Of a stretch of DNA of 64,000 nucleotides, positions 8,442 to 16,806 are shown piece by piece. Position 1 is the first letter of the stretch. The number at the start of each line of letters is the position of its first letter. A program made the translations under genes and the position numbers. Below the pieces are notes generated by a model. It was not told the origin of the DNA. It searched no databases and was given only the letters and a program-made list of their open reading frames with translations. The DNA comes from Asanoa siamensis (GTDB taxonomy: Bacteria > Actinomycetota > Actinomycetes > Mycobacteriales > Micromonosporaceae): NCBI RefSeq assembly GCF_016862555.1, contig NZ_BONE01000020.1, positions 1-64,000 of the forward strand, written 5' to 3'.

Positions 8442-8963
8442 TCAGCCGCCTGCGCGGTGGAGATCGCGCAACAGCGCGATCTCGGCGCCGTGGTGGGTCT
8501 GCTCGTCGACGAGGGCCAGCACGACGTCACCGGCGCTGCGTGGTTCGCCGAGGTGGCTCGGCCGCAGTTCTCGCAGGCTTTCGTCGGTGGCCCGCTCCAG
8601 CCAGTCGCTGACGGGCGCGCGACTGTCCTGCCAGTAGGCGCGGGCCGCGGCCGCGGATCCCGGCACCACCAGGTCGGGAAACATCCGGACGCCGGGTCCG
8701 AACGCGTGCTCCCAGTAGATCCAGTTGCCGTTCGCGAGGTGCACCAGGCGCCACGCGATCGTCGTCAGGGGTGGCGGCTCCGGTGTCGTCCAGTCGTAGT
8801 CGATGTCCCATCGCCCGGGCAGGGTCGGATGCGCGCGGACGGTCCAACACCCGGGAGCCGGCTCCCAGAAGAACTCGGCGTCGGACATCCCGGCCAGGCG
8901 CCGCTCGAGCCGGTCACCGGACTCGCGCCACTGCCGCCGCAACACGTTGGTGGCGCTGACCAT
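8442..8963 (-). CDS. DinB family protein
   Basis: 173 aa with the DinB/YfiT four-helix pattern: VLRRQWRESGDRLERRLAGM, then a HLANGNWIYWEHAF helix whose His can bind metal, and EQTHHGAEIALLRDLH at the C-terminus supplying the other His ligands. Many of these act as metal-dependent thiol transferases (mycothiol or bacillithiol), but the substrate here is unknown. ATG 8963 has GGAGGTGGG upstream; the longer open frame to 9440 is non-coding in character. It converges on the rho-like gene with a 3-base gap. Confidence 0.75.
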   Translation of the reverse strand: MVSATNVLRRQWRESGDRLERRLAGMSDAEFFWEPAPGCWTVRAHPTLPGRWDIDYDWTTPEPPPLTTIAWRLVHLANGNWIYWEHAFGPGVRMFPDLVVPGSAAAARAYWQDSRAPVSDWLERATDESLRELRPSHLGEPRSAGDVVLALVDEQTHHGAEIALLRDLHRAGG

Positions 8964-9043
8964 CGCCGAGCCCACCTCCACCTCGACAGACAGGCAGCCC
9001 ACGATAGCCGCGCGGCCACTCAGGCCGGGGGCTCGTCCAGGAC

Positions 9044-9181
9044 GAAGATGACGTACGCCTGACCGTTGGTCGAAGCCGTGAAGCGGGCCGCCGCGGCGAA
9101 GCCGAGGCCCGGCCCGTACGGCCCGGGCTGATGCGGGGACTGCGTCGACGTGGCTGGCGTCCGCTCGACTGACGCCGGGCG
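9044..9181 (-). other. Coding-like tail in frame after the VanW stop codon
   Basis: Immediately beyond the TGA of the VanW gene the same frame stays open for about 50 codons with strong GC3, passing through PHQPGPYGPGLGFAAAARF and ending AYVIFVLDEPPA. There is no ATG/GTG/TTG in frame, so it cannot be an independent gene. It may be the end of a gene whose front was lost, or a once-translated extension of VanW. The family is not recognised. Confidence 0.25.
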
Positions 9182-11023
9182 TCAGCCGCAGGTGAAGCGG
9201 GGCTCCGCCGCGTACGTCCAGGTGAACTTCTCCCGTTCCGTGACCTTGCCCGCCTTCTTGAAGACGCGGAACGCGTCCTGGGTGAAGCCCGGGATGCCGT
9301 TCGTCGCGATGCAGGTCGGGCCCTTCGCCAGCTTGATGACCTTCGGGCTCGTGATGTTGCGCCGCGGGCTGTATTCCGTGGTCACGCTGTCCCAGACCTT
9401 CGTGCTGTACATCGAGACCGTGATCGAGTTTGCGGTCCACGACGTGTCGATGACGACGCCGTACGGCGTGTTGTTGCGGAACTTCATGTCGAGGTCCGGC
9501 CAGAAGATCGTCGACTCGATGACCGCGGGATAACGATCGAAATAGTACGAGTGCGGCTTGTGCTCGACGTCCTCGAGCCCCGCGTAGTAGGCCGCGTTGA
9601 ACAGGGTCGTCGTGAACTGTGAGGTGCCACCGCCGACGCCCGGCACGAGCTTGCCGTCGAGGATCACGGGCGCGTCCTGGTAGCCCTGCTGGTAGCCCCG
9701 CTCCCCCGTGTGCCCGTTCAGCGAGAACACCTTGCCCGGCTTGACCAGCGCGCCGTCGACCTCCTTGGCCGCCTGCACGATGTTCTGGCTGCGGGGCGCG
9801 GACAGGCCGCCGGTGAACCGGGTCGTGAACGTCGAGACGCGCTCCTTGATGCCGAGCTTGGCGATGTCGGCCGCGGTCGTCGCCGGTTTCGCGGTCACCA
9901 GCCTGCCGGCGACCGTACGTTCGGCGGCCGCCGAAGCGGGCAGCACCGCCAGCAGGTCCGTGGCGAGCGCGGACGTGTCGACCTGCCGGCCCTCCGTACC
10001 CTCGGTGACCTTCGGCTTTCCGCCCACGATCGCGACCCGCGCGTCCTTTGCCTCGGTCTCGACCGCGGCGAGCGGGCCCGTCAGCGCGGCGCGCAGCTTC
10101 TTCGCGTCCAGCGTCGGCTCGATCTTGCCGGCCTTGTCGGCGACCAGCCGCAGGCTCTTCGCGATCGCGGCCGGCGGCACCGTCACGTCGCCGCGCTCGG
10201 TCGTGACCGTCACCGGCGCCGACACCGCCGGGCGGGCGAACTCGGCGATCAGCTTGTCGACGTCCTCCTTCGTCGTGGCGGGATGGATCTCCACGATCGG
10301 CACGTCCACGGGGGCGCCACCGAGCCAGCCGGCGCGCACCGCTTCCGCCGATCGCGCGGCGTCGAGGCCGCGGCCCGGCTGGGGATAGTTCGGCTTCGGC
10401 GTCGTACCCGCGAACGTGATCGACGGCGGCTTCATCGCCCGCGCGTCCTTGCCCAGCGCCTGGCCCAGCAGGTCGTGCAGCTTGCGCTCGTCGAGGGTGA
10501 CGACCGGGTCGACGGTACGCGCGCCGAGCAGCAGGCTGACCGGGTCGGGACGGGCCTCCATCGCGGCCGTGACGGTCGCCTCGACGTCGACACCGAGGCC
10601 GACGTCGGCGGGCACGACCTCGGCGGTCTGCTCCCCCAGCCGCAGCGGCACCGGCGCCCCGAGGGTGCCGATCTGCCCGGCCAGCCCGGCGTGCAGTGCG
10701 GCGACGGCCTCCGACCGGCTCTTGCCACCGATCTCGACGCCGAGCACCGTCGTGCCGCGGGGCACGTCACCGGCGTACGCGTAGGCGCCGGCACCGCCGA
10801 TCGCACCCACGACGGCCGCGGTGATGCCGCCGATGAGGAAGAGCCGCCGGCGCGGCCTGGCCGGCGTTCGCTCGATCGGCGGACCCGCCTGTGCCGGGAT
10901 GAAGCCCGGCGTGGTGGGCGGCGGGCCGACCGGGGCCGGGGTCGGTGGCGGGGTCCAGATCGGCGGTCGCGGCGCGGGGAACTGCACGGTCGGGGCGTCG
11001 TTGGCGTCCGGCTGCTGGTTCAC
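9182..11023 (-). CDS. VanW family membrane-anchored protein
   Basis: 613 aa. A Pro-rich cytoplasmic stretch (about 70 residues) precedes one transmembrane helix (LFLIGGITAAVVGAIGGAGA). Outside follow a peptidoglycan-binding-like repeat region and the C-terminal VanW domain: SLNGHTGERGYQQGYQDAPV, GVGGGTSQFTTTLFNAA and HSYYFDRYP are its signatures. VanW proteins occur with vancomycin-resistance genes and in many Gram-positives, probably acting on cell-wall material, but no activity is proven. GTG 11023 has AGGTGG just before it; the earlier start at 11086 has no ribosome site. Confidence 0.85.
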   Translation of the reverse strand: MNQQPDANDAPTVQFPAPRPPIWTPPPTPAPVGPPPTTPGFIPAQAGPPIERTPARPRRRLFLIGGITAAVVGAIGGAGAYAYAGDVPRGTTVLGVEIGGKSRSEAVAALHAGLAGQIGTLGAPVPLRLGEQTAEVVPADVGLGVDVEATVTAAMEARPDPVSLLLGARTVDPVVTLDERKLHDLLGQALGKDARAMKPPSITFAGTTPKPNYPQPGRGLDAARSAEAVRAGWLGGAPVDVPIVEIHPATTKEDVDKLIAEFARPAVSAPVTVTTERGDVTVPPAAIAKSLRLVADKAGKIEPTLDAKKLRAALTGPLAAVETEAKDARVAIVGGKPKVTEGTEGRQVDTSALATDLLAVLPASAAAERTVAGRLVTAKPATTAADIAKLGIKERVSTFTTRFTGGLSAPRSQNIVQAAKEVDGALVKPGKVFSLNGHTGERGYQQGYQDAPVILDGKLVPGVGGGTSQFTTTLFNAAYYAGLEDVEHKPHSYYFDRYPAVIESTIFWPDLDMKFRNNTPYGVVIDTSWTANSITVSMYSTKVWDSVTTEYSPRRNITSPKVIKLAKGPTCIATNGIPGFTQDAFRVFKKAGKVTEREKFTWTYAAEPRFTCG

Positions 11024-11120
11024 TCGCCACCTCGGGGCTTCGACGGGCCGACCCGCGGGCCGACGGACGCGCGACGGCGCCCGCACGATGCTAGCGAGAT
11101 TCGCCCCGAAGCGCGTCGCC

Positions 11121-11858
11121 TCACATCCGGGCGCGCAGCACGTCGAGCTCGCAGCCCGGCAGGGACGGGTCGAAGCCGTGCTCGACCAGCCAGCGGACCG
11201 CGATCAGGCTGCGCCACGACCACCAGCCGCGGATGACGTCGAGGTCGACGTCGGCACCGTAGCCGGCGATCACGTCGTCGAGGTGCTCCTCGTGCCCGAG
11301 GGTCAGGGTGGCGAGGTCGAAGAGGGCGTCGCCGGGGGCGGCCTCGGACCAGTCGATCACACCGACGACCGTGTCGTCCTCGACGAACACGTGGGTGATC
11401 TGCAGGTCGCCGTGGATGAACACCGGTTTCCACGGCCGCATGGCGGCCTGCGCCACCTCGCGGTTGCGGGTGATCAGGTCGCGGGGCAGGACACCGCCGG
11501 CGAGAAGCCGCCCGCACTCGTCGTCGAGGCAGGCGGCGAGCGCGTCGACGTCGGGACCGGGCCACGGCGGGAGGGGCGCGTCGTGCAGCGCGCGCACGGC
11601 GGCACCGGCGGCGACCCAGGCGGCGCGCGACGCGGGCGACGGCTCGCCGAGCCGGCCGAGTGCGGTGCCGGGCACGGCGGAGATCGCGAGCACGGGCGGC
11701 TCACGCCACAGGACCCGCGGAGTCGGGATGGGCGCGAGGGCGATCGCCTGGACCTCGACCTCGGTGCGCCGCGGGTCGACGTCGACCTTCAGGAACACGT
11801 CGCCGACGCGCAGGGTCGCCCGCTCACTGTGCGCGACGACGACCTCGATCTCCTCCAC
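11121..11858 (-). CDS. Aminoglycoside phosphotransferase (APH) family protein
   Basis: 245 aa with the APH/choline-kinase fold. FLKVDVDP is the ATP-lysine strand and [14 protein letters not shown] the catalytic loop (HGD with the Asp base). The usual Asn of HGDxxxxN is replaced by His here. [18 protein letters not shown] holds the metal-binding Asp. The substrate is unknown; many chromosomal members are not resistance enzymes. GTG 11858 has GGAG at 9 bases; an in-frame ATG at 11882 lacks one. It is divergent from the nucleotidyltransferase gene at 11936. Confidence 0.75.
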   Translation of the reverse strand: MEEIEVVVAHSERATLRVGDVFLKVDVDPRRTEVEVQAIALAPIPTPRVLWREPPVLAISAVPGTALGRLGEPSPASRAAWVAAGAAVRALHDAPLPPWPGPDVDALAACLDDECGRLLAGGVLPRDLITRNREVAQAAMRPWKPVFIHGDLQITHVFVEDDTVVGVIDWSEAAPGDALFDLATLTLGHEEHLDDVIAGYGADVDLDVIRGWWSWRSLIAVRWLVEHGFDPSLPGCELDVLRARM

Positions 11859-11922
11859 ACCACCATTCTCCAAGCCGATCATCGACACCGCCGCTGGTTT
11901 ATCCGCGCTTGCCGGGCCCCGC

Positions 11923-11928
11923 TAGGGT
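11923..11928 (+). promoter_or_regulatory. -10 hexamer for the leaderless nucleotidyltransferase transcript
   Basis: TAGGGT ends 7 bases before GTG 11936, and no SD is present. This supports GTG 11936 as both start codon and transcript end. Confidence 0.5.
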
Positions 11929-11935
11929 CCGTGCC

Positions 11936-12706
11936 GTGGATGTCGCCCGTACGTTCGTCGATGAGGTCGAGGGTCGGCAGCCCGGTGCGCTCGCCGGGTT
12001 GTTCCTGCACGGGTCGCTCTGCTGGGGTGAGTTCTTCGCCGGCAGCGATGTCGACTTCGTCGGTGTGTGGAGCCGGCCGCCCGACCACGGCGCGCTCGCC
12101 GCCGCCCACGAGGCAACCAAGGCGCGCCATCCGGACGTCACGTTCGACGGGTTCCACTGCTCCCCCGACGACCTCGCGGGCTCCGCGCTGGCCGTCGGGC
12201 CGCGACCCGTGTTCGTCCGGGGCGCGTTCGATCCCGCGGGCAGCATCGACATCAACCCCGTCACCTGGCACGAGCTCGCCGAGCGGGCCGTCGTCGTCCG
12301 CGGCACGCTGCCGCCCGTCCACACCGACCGGGCCGAGTTGCGCGCGTTCACCCGCGACAACCTCGACACCTACTGGCGTGCCTACATCCCCCAGATCGAG
12401 GCGGCCGGCGTCGAGGAGCTCGGCAAGCACGAATACTCGGTCGCGTGGGTCGTGCTCGGGGTCGCGCGCCTGCACCACCTGCTCGCCAAGGACGAGCTGA
12501 CCTCCAAGAGCGGCGCCGGCCGCTACGTCGTCGCGGACCTGGACGCCCGCTGGCACCGCCTCGCCGTCGACGCGCTGCGCATCCGCGAGGAGCCGGAGAA
12601 GCCGACCAGCTACACCGACACGACCGCGCGCGGCCAGGAGACCTACGAGTTCCTGTGCTGGGCGGTCGAGGACGGGACGAGCGGGCGGCTGAGCACGACG
12701 AGATAG
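11936..12706 (+). CDS. Nucleotidyltransferase-domain protein
   Basis: 256 aa. [20 protein letters not shown] is the polymerase-beta-type nucleotidyltransferase signature: GS followed ten residues later by DxD, which binds the metal-nucleotide. The C-terminal part, with [16 protein letters not shown] and SKSGAGRY, resembles the helical domain of AadA-type aminoglycoside adenylyltransferases. It may modify a drug or another hydroxylated small molecule. GTG 11936 is chosen from the hexamer at 11923 and the onset of coding bias. Its end overlaps the convergent XRE gene by 64 bases. Confidence 0.75.
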   Translation: MDVARTFVDEVEGRQPGALAGLFLHGSLCWGEFFAGSDVDFVGVWSRPPDHGALAAAHEATKARHPDVTFDGFHCSPDDLAGSALAVGPRPVFVRGAFDPAGSIDINPVTWHELAERAVVVRGTLPPVHTDRAELRAFTRDNLDTYWRAYIPQIEAAGVEELGKHEYSVAWVVLGVARLHHLLAKDELTSKSGAGRYVVADLDARWHRLAVDALRIREEPEKPTSYTDTTARGQETYEFLCWAVEDGTSGRLSTTR

Positions 12707-13233
12707 CGGCAGGGGCGGTCCGTCGCGTTCACGTAGGTGCCCGGCTTCGGTGCGCCGAGCTCCAGGCAGTCGCCGGCGTGCAGCTCGTGTTCCACCTCGC
12801 CCTCGCGGAAGCGCAGCGTGCCCTCCAGGACCCAGATCTGGTGATTCGCCATCTGGTACGACTCCGCCGGGTAGGCGACCTCCGCGCCCGCGGGCAGGTC
12901 GACCTCGACGAGCTGGGCCGGGCCGCCGGGTGGGGAGACCGCGCGACGGCGGTAGCCGGTGGCCGGGTCGACCCAGACCGGCTGCTCGGCCAACCGCGCC
13001 AGGCGACGGCTCCTGCCCTCGGTGCGGGCGAACAGCTCGGACAGGGTCAGCCCCAGCGCCGCCGTGAGGCGGCCCAGCAGCACCGCCGTCGGCTGTGCCT
13101 CGCCGCGCTCGACCTTCGCGATCATGGCGCGGGAGACCCCGGAGCGTTCGGCGAGCGCGCTGACCGAGAGGTCCGCGGTGGTGCGCGCCGCGCGGAGGGC
13201 TGTTGCGAGGTTCACCGTCAAGGCGTCGGTCAT
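12643..13233 (-). CDS. XRE-family regulator with C-terminal cupin
   Basis: 196 aa. Residues 8-65 are a helix-turn-helix: [37 protein letters not shown]. Residues about 100-190 form a cupin barrel with [17 protein letters not shown] and HAGDCLELG. This HTH-cupin layout (PuuR/SutR type) senses a small ligand and usually represses a neighbour. ATG 13233 lacks an SD but has TATAGT 7 bases upstream. The adjacent divergent GNAT gene is the obvious target. Confidence 0.8.
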   Translation of the reverse strand: MTDALTVNLATALRAARTTADLSVSALAERSGVSRAMIAKVERGEAQPTAVLLGRLTAALGLTLSELFARTEGRSRRLARLAEQPVWVDPATGYRRRAVSPPGGPAQLVEVDLPAGAEVAYPAESYQMANHQIWVLEGTLRFREGEVEHELHAGDCLELGAPKPGTYVNATDRPCRYLVVLSRPLVPSSTAQHRNS

Positions 13234-13239
13234 GGCCGT

Positions 13240-13270
13240 CACTATAGTCCCCAGACTGCTTACGATAGTG
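13240..13270. promoter_or_regulatory. Divergent leaderless promoters with CACTAT/ATAGTG dyad
   Basis: Two -10 boxes face outward: TATAGT (minus, 13246-13241) 7 bases before the XRE ATG, and TACGAT (plus, 13261-13266) 6 bases before the GNAT ATG. They are embedded in an inverted repeat CACTAT...ATAGTG with arms 19 bases apart. Binding there by the XRE-cupin protein would shut both genes (inference). Confidence 0.45.
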
Positions 13271-13272
13271 GC

Positions 13273-13806
13273 ATGTCGCTCACCATCCGGGCCGCGCGCA
13301 CGACCGACGCCGCCGCCTGCGCCGCCATCTACCGGCCGTACGTCCTGGACACCGCGATCACCTTCGAGACCGAGCCGCCCACGGGCGCCGAGATGTCCGC
13401 GCGCATCGACGCGGCCAATCAGGAGCACGGCTGGCTGGTGGCCGAGATCGACGGGCGGGTCGTGGGCTACGCGTACGCCGGGCCCTTCGCCGTCCGTCCC
13501 GCGTACCGGTGGTCCTGTGAGGTCAGCGTCTATCTGGAGACCGGCCTGCGCCGCACCGGCGCCGGACGCGCCCTGTACGAGGCGCTGCTGACGAGGCTGC
13601 GCGAGCGCGGCTACCGCGTCGCGGTGGCGAAGATGACGCTGCCCAACGACGCGAGCGTGGGCCTGCACACCGCCCTCGACTTCGAGCGCGTCGGCGTGCA
13701 TCGGCGCATCGGCTGGAAGAACGGCGCGTGGCACGACGTCGCCGTCGTCCAACGTGCACTGGCGGCCGACGACGCGCCGCCGGAAGATGGCGGCAGCGGC
13801 CGGTAA
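13273..13806 (+). CDS. GNAT N-acetyltransferase, phosphinothricin-acetyltransferase type
   Basis: 177 aa. IRAARTTDAAACAAIYRPYV opens the fold, ITFETEPPT is the signature of Pat/Bar-like members, RRTGAGRALYEALL is the acetyl-CoA loop (Q/RxxGxG/A), and WKNGAWHDVAVVQRAL is the typical C-terminus. Relatives acetylate phosphinothricin, methionine sulfone/sulfoximine or other amino acids. It begins at ATG 13273, leaderless from TACGAT, and is divergent from a HTH-cupin regulator. Confidence 0.85.
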   Translation: MSLTIRAARTTDAAACAAIYRPYVLDTAITFETEPPTGAEMSARIDAANQEHGWLVAEIDGRVVGYAYAGPFAVRPAYRWSCEVSVYLETGLRRTGAGRALYEALLTRLRERGYRVAVAKMTLPNDASVGLHTALDFERVGVHRRIGWKNGAWHDVAVVQRALAADDAPPEDGGSGR

Positions 13807-13842
13807 CCCGTCGCCGGGCCGGATCGCGTCTACCCAGGTGAC

Positions 13843-14373
13843 ATGACCCGACCGGCCGCGGGGGAGCAGATGGGCACCGACTTCGAGTCGTTCTTTCGCG
13901 CGCGAGCACCCGCGCTGCTGCGCACCGCGTACCTCCTGACGGGTGATCGGCATCTGGCCGAGGACCTCGTGCAGGAGGCGCTGGCGCGCACCTTCCGGGC
14001 GTGGCGGCGGATCGGCGACAGCGGCAACCCGGAGGCGTACGCCCGGCGCGTCATGTACCACCTCCAGGTCAGCCGGTGGCGCCTGCGCCGCGTGGTCGAG
14101 ACCATGCCGGGCGACCTGCCCGAGCAGCACGGTCACGTTGACCACGCGCACGACGCGGTCGAGCGGCTGGCGCTGCGGCGGGCGCTGCTGGCCCTGCCGG
14201 TGCGCCAGCGGGCCGTCGTGGTCCTGCGCTACTTCGAGGACCACAGCGACACGGAGATCGCCGACATCCTCAACTGCCGCGTCGGGACCGTGAAGAGCCA
14301 TTCCGCGCGGGCCCTGCGCCGGCTGCGCGCGTTGATGCCCGACCTCGACCTGGCCGAAGGGGTGACCCGATGA
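13843..14373 (+). CDS. SigE-family RNA polymerase sigma factor
   Basis: 176 aa ECF-type sigma factor. Region 2: RTAYLLTGDRHLAEDLVQEA and TFRAWRRIGDSGNPEAYARR. Region 4: LPVRQRAVVVLRYFEDHSDT and GTVKSHSARALRRLR, which reads -35 elements. It is of the actinobacterial SigE (SCO-type, short) family. The start is ATG 13843, or ATG 13870 with GGGGAG just before it. The next gene overlaps its stop and encodes a single-pass membrane protein, as expected for a sigma/anti-sigma pair. Confidence 0.9.
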   Translation: MTRPAAGEQMGTDFESFFRARAPALLRTAYLLTGDRHLAEDLVQEALARTFRAWRRIGDSGNPEAYARRVMYHLQVSRWRLRRVVETMPGDLPEQHGHVDHAHDAVERLALRRALLALPVRQRAVVVLRYFEDHSDTEIADILNCRVGTVKSHSARALRRLRALMPDLDLAEGVTR

Positions 14374-15476
14374 AGGACCTGAAGCAGCGGCTCACCGCGT
14401 TGGCCGACGACATGGGTGACACCGACGTCGAGCCGTTGCGGGCGCGGGTGGACCGCACCGCGCGGCGGATCGGGCGCCGCCGGGCCGCCGTCGCCACGGT
14501 CGCCGCGCTGGCTCTGGTCGGCGCCGTCACCGTCGGCGGGCTGCGGTTCCTGCCGCGGGCGCAGGAGGCGCCGCAGCCCGCCACCAGCACCACGCCGACG
14601 CCGGCCGTCGCCAGCGCCACGCCGACAGCGACACCGACCGCCGGCGGCATGCCGGCCGTGCCGCCCGAGCGGTGGATCGCCGCCTACCAGACCGCCGACG
14701 CGTACGCGGTGCGCGAAGTGTCCGGCCGGACCTCCCGCGAGCTGGCCAGCAGGGAGTCCAACCCCAGGAACGGCGCGCCGTTCGCCATTGTGGACCTCGC
14801 CGCCGGTGGCGGCGGGAACGTGTACGTCGCCTCCTGCTGCGAGCCCGTGCCCGGCACCGTCCACAAGGTCGTCGACGGGGACACCGTGGCTTACAGCTTC
14901 GGCGTGCGCGTCGACGCCCGCGGCGACCTGGTGGCGGTCACCGACGCGCTGGGCGCCTGGATGCTGCACGTCGACGACCCGCGGAGCCCCGGCCGCGCCC
15001 TCGGCGAGCCGGTCGCGCAGGGTGGCCGGATCGGCGCCAGCGACGCGGCCGTCCTGCCCGACGGGCGGGTCGCGGTGCTGATCAACGCGGCCCACTTCGG
15101 CATCGGTGCCGACGCGCCGCAGTTGCTGTTGCTCAGCCGCGACGGCGCCCGGTGGCAGAGCCGCACGATGGCGCTCGAGCGCGACTACTGCGCGGTCGTC
15201 GCGCTGGCCGGTGGCGTGGGGCTGGTGCCGGCGCGGCCCGGCTTCCACCACGCCGCCGACCTCTGCGTCGCGGAGCGCCTCGACGTGCGCGACCTGACCA
15301 CCGGCGACACCCGGCAGGTGCACCTGCCGGGCGGCCCGGCGGCCGAGGTCTCGACCGACGACGCCGGCAGGTACATCCTGGCCACCGGGACCGACGGCCG
15401 CCTGTCGTGGCTGACGGTCGACGGCCGTTCCGGAACGTTGGACGCGCCGGGCAACGTGCGCGCCGCGGACTGGTGA
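14370..15476 (+). CDS. Single-pass membrane protein, probable anti-sigma partner
   Basis: 368 aa. A short cytoplasmic N-terminus (LKQRLTALADDMG) and Arg-rich RRIGRRR are followed by one transmembrane helix at about residues 39-60, a Thr/Pro linker (TTPTPAVASATPTA), and a large outer region with repeated beta strands, possibly a propeller-like sensor. The start overlaps the sigma-factor stop in an ATGA, showing translational coupling. No family name is certain. Co-location implies it binds or senses for the sigma factor. Confidence 0.65.
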   Translation: MKDLKQRLTALADDMGDTDVEPLRARVDRTARRIGRRRAAVATVAALALVGAVTVGGLRFLPRAQEAPQPATSTTPTPAVASATPTATPTAGGMPAVPPERWIAAYQTADAYAVREVSGRTSRELASRESNPRNGAPFAIVDLAAGGGGNVYVASCCEPVPGTVHKVVDGDTVAYSFGVRVDARGDLVAVTDALGAWMLHVDDPRSPGRALGEPVAQGGRIGASDAAVLPDGRVAVLINAAHFGIGADAPQLLLLSRDGARWQSRTMALERDYCAVVALAGGVGLVPARPGFHHAADLCVAERLDVRDLTTGDTRQVHLPGGPAAEVSTDDAGRYILATGTDGRLSWLTVDGRSGTLDAPGNVRAADW

Positions 15477-15481
15477 GGGCG

Positions 15482-16183
15482 TCAGGTCCGCGGCAGCACG
15501 GTCGTCGCGACGATGACGTTGTTGACGATCGTCGCCGTGACCGTGCGGGTGACCGCTTCCCCGGCGGCGCCCGCTCCCCAGTCGCCGCGCTCCAGTTGCT
15601 TGGCGCGCGTGATGACCGGCGTGGTCCACGGGATCTCGCGGTGGAACTGCGGCAGCGTGCCGCTGCCCGAGAGCAGGGCCGCGAGGGCCGCCACCCGGGG
15701 CCGGGGCTCGGCGCCGTCGACGAGCACCTCGCGGACGTCGCCGAGCAGCCCGGCCCGGCGGCCGTTGCCGCCGTCCGCGAGGGCGGTCGTGGTGAACACG
15801 CCGAGCGCCTTGCGGGTCTCCCGGCGCAGGTCGCCGCGGTCGACGAGCCGGTCCAGCAGCGGGCCGCGCAGGGTCGGCCCGACCGCGGCGAGGACCGTCT
15901 GGACACCGCGGGGCTTCCCGGCGACGTAGTCCCAGGCGGACCGCAGGATCTCGTCGGCCGGCGGACGGTCCTCGACCGCCTCCACCCGCGTCGTGCCGAG
16001 CCGGCCGGAGTCGGTCCGCACGTGGCCGCCGAGGCCGAGGTCCGCGAGCACCGCACCGGCGAGCGGGTAGTACAGCGTGTTCTCGCCGGCGATGGTGCCC
16101 GTACCCGACCTGGGGTTGGGTTGGAACAGCAGGAGCAGCAGATCCTCGGCCAGGATCGGCGCCGCGTCGGGCTGTCGGTTCAT
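15482..16183 (-). CDS. GPP34 (Golgi phosphoprotein 3-like) family protein
   Basis: 233 aa, mostly helical. LAEDLLLLLFQPNPRSG, YYPLAGAVLADL and the late ERGDWG are characteristic of bacterial GPP34 proteins. The eukaryotic homologue binds phosphatidylinositol 4-phosphate; the bacterial role is unknown although the family is abundant in actinomycetes. ATG 16183 has AAAGGA upstream. It follows the exporter gene by 14 bases on the same strand, so the two are probably cotranscribed. Confidence 0.8.
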   Translation of the reverse strand: MNRQPDAAPILAEDLLLLLFQPNPRSGTGTIAGENTLYYPLAGAVLADLGLGGHVRTDSGRLGTTRVEAVEDRPPADEILRSAWDYVAGKPRGVQTVLAAVGPTLRGPLLDRLVDRGDLRRETRKALGVFTTTALADGGNGRRAGLLGDVREVLVDGAEPRPRVAALAALLSGSGTLPQFHREIPWTTPVITRAKQLERGDWGAGAAGEAVTRTVTATIVNNVIVATTVLPRT

Positions 16184-16197
16184 CGGTGTTCCTTTCG

Positions 16198-16722
16198 TCA
16201 GGCCACTGTGGAGAGCAGGCCCCAGGCCAGCGTGGTGGTCAGCGTGGTCCAGATGACGATGGCCACCCCCTGCCACAGCAGCACCCTGCCGCGTGGGATG
16301 CCGGAGCCGATCAGGATCGCGGACGTGAACTGGGTCGGGATCGCCAGCGGGCCGAGGATGCTCGCACCCGGCACGCCGAACCGGACCACGAACCGGCGGA
16401 ACCGCTGCCGCCCCTTCGACTCGGGCTTCGCCGTCGCCGCCGCCGTCGCCGGCACCGCCCGCAGCGCCCGCCGGCGCGTGGCGGCGGTGCGGATCCGCGA
16501 ACCGAGCAGGACGACCACGAGTACGCAGAGGAAGTTGCCGATCGCGGCGGCCACGGCGGCGGCGACCGGGTGGATGCCGCCGAGGACACCGATCGGGGAC
16601 GCTCCCTCACCTTCGATGAACGGTATCGCGGCCGCCAGCATGACGATGAACGGTTGGACCAGGTCAGGCACCTGAGCCACGAGACTCTGGAAGTCCCGGA
16701 CAAGGCTCTCGGTGGGATTCAC
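16198..16722 (-). CDS. Small multidrug-export-type membrane protein
   Basis: 174 aa with four or five hydrophobic helices. IVMLAAAIPFIEGEGASPIG, in the first helix pair, and the final GVAIVIWTTLTTTLAWGLL fit the small multidrug export family (PF06695, DedA-like). Substrate unknown. GTG 16722 follows GAGGAG at 8 bases. The gene lies between a MerR regulator and GPP34, with a palindrome at 16769 in front of it. Confidence 0.7.
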   Translation of the reverse strand: MNPTESLVRDFQSLVAQVPDLVQPFIVMLAAAIPFIEGEGASPIGVLGGIHPVAAAVAAAIGNFLCVLVVVLLGSRIRTAATRRRALRAVPATAAATAKPESKGRQRFRRFVVRFGVPGASILGPLAIPTQFTSAILIGSGIPRGRVLLWQGVAIVIWTTLTTTLAWGLLSTVA

Positions 16723-16768
16723 GGGCAGGGCTCCTCGGGGTACGTAGGTCGAGTGCCCAGTGAAGACC

Positions 16769-16783
16769 GTGTTCCAGGAACAC
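16769..16783. promoter_or_regulatory. 15-bp palindrome, candidate operator
   Basis: GTGTTCC-A-GGAACAC is a perfect dyad, 46 bases upstream of the exporter start and 23 bases past the end of the merR gene. MerR proteins bind dyads inside promoters, so this is a plausible site for the neighbouring regulator. Confidence 0.45.
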
Positions 16784-16806
16784 AGGCAAGCCCGTGGAGA
16801 CCACCG

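Noticed and set aside
8964-9440. N-terminal extension of the DinB frame
   Set aside because: Antisense-like composition over the VanW end; ATG 8963 has a strong SD.
12734-14301. Upstream extension of the XRE-cupin frame into the sigma-factor gene
   Set aside because: ATG 13233 is preceded by its own promoter box, and the upstream part is antisense to GNAT and sigma genes.
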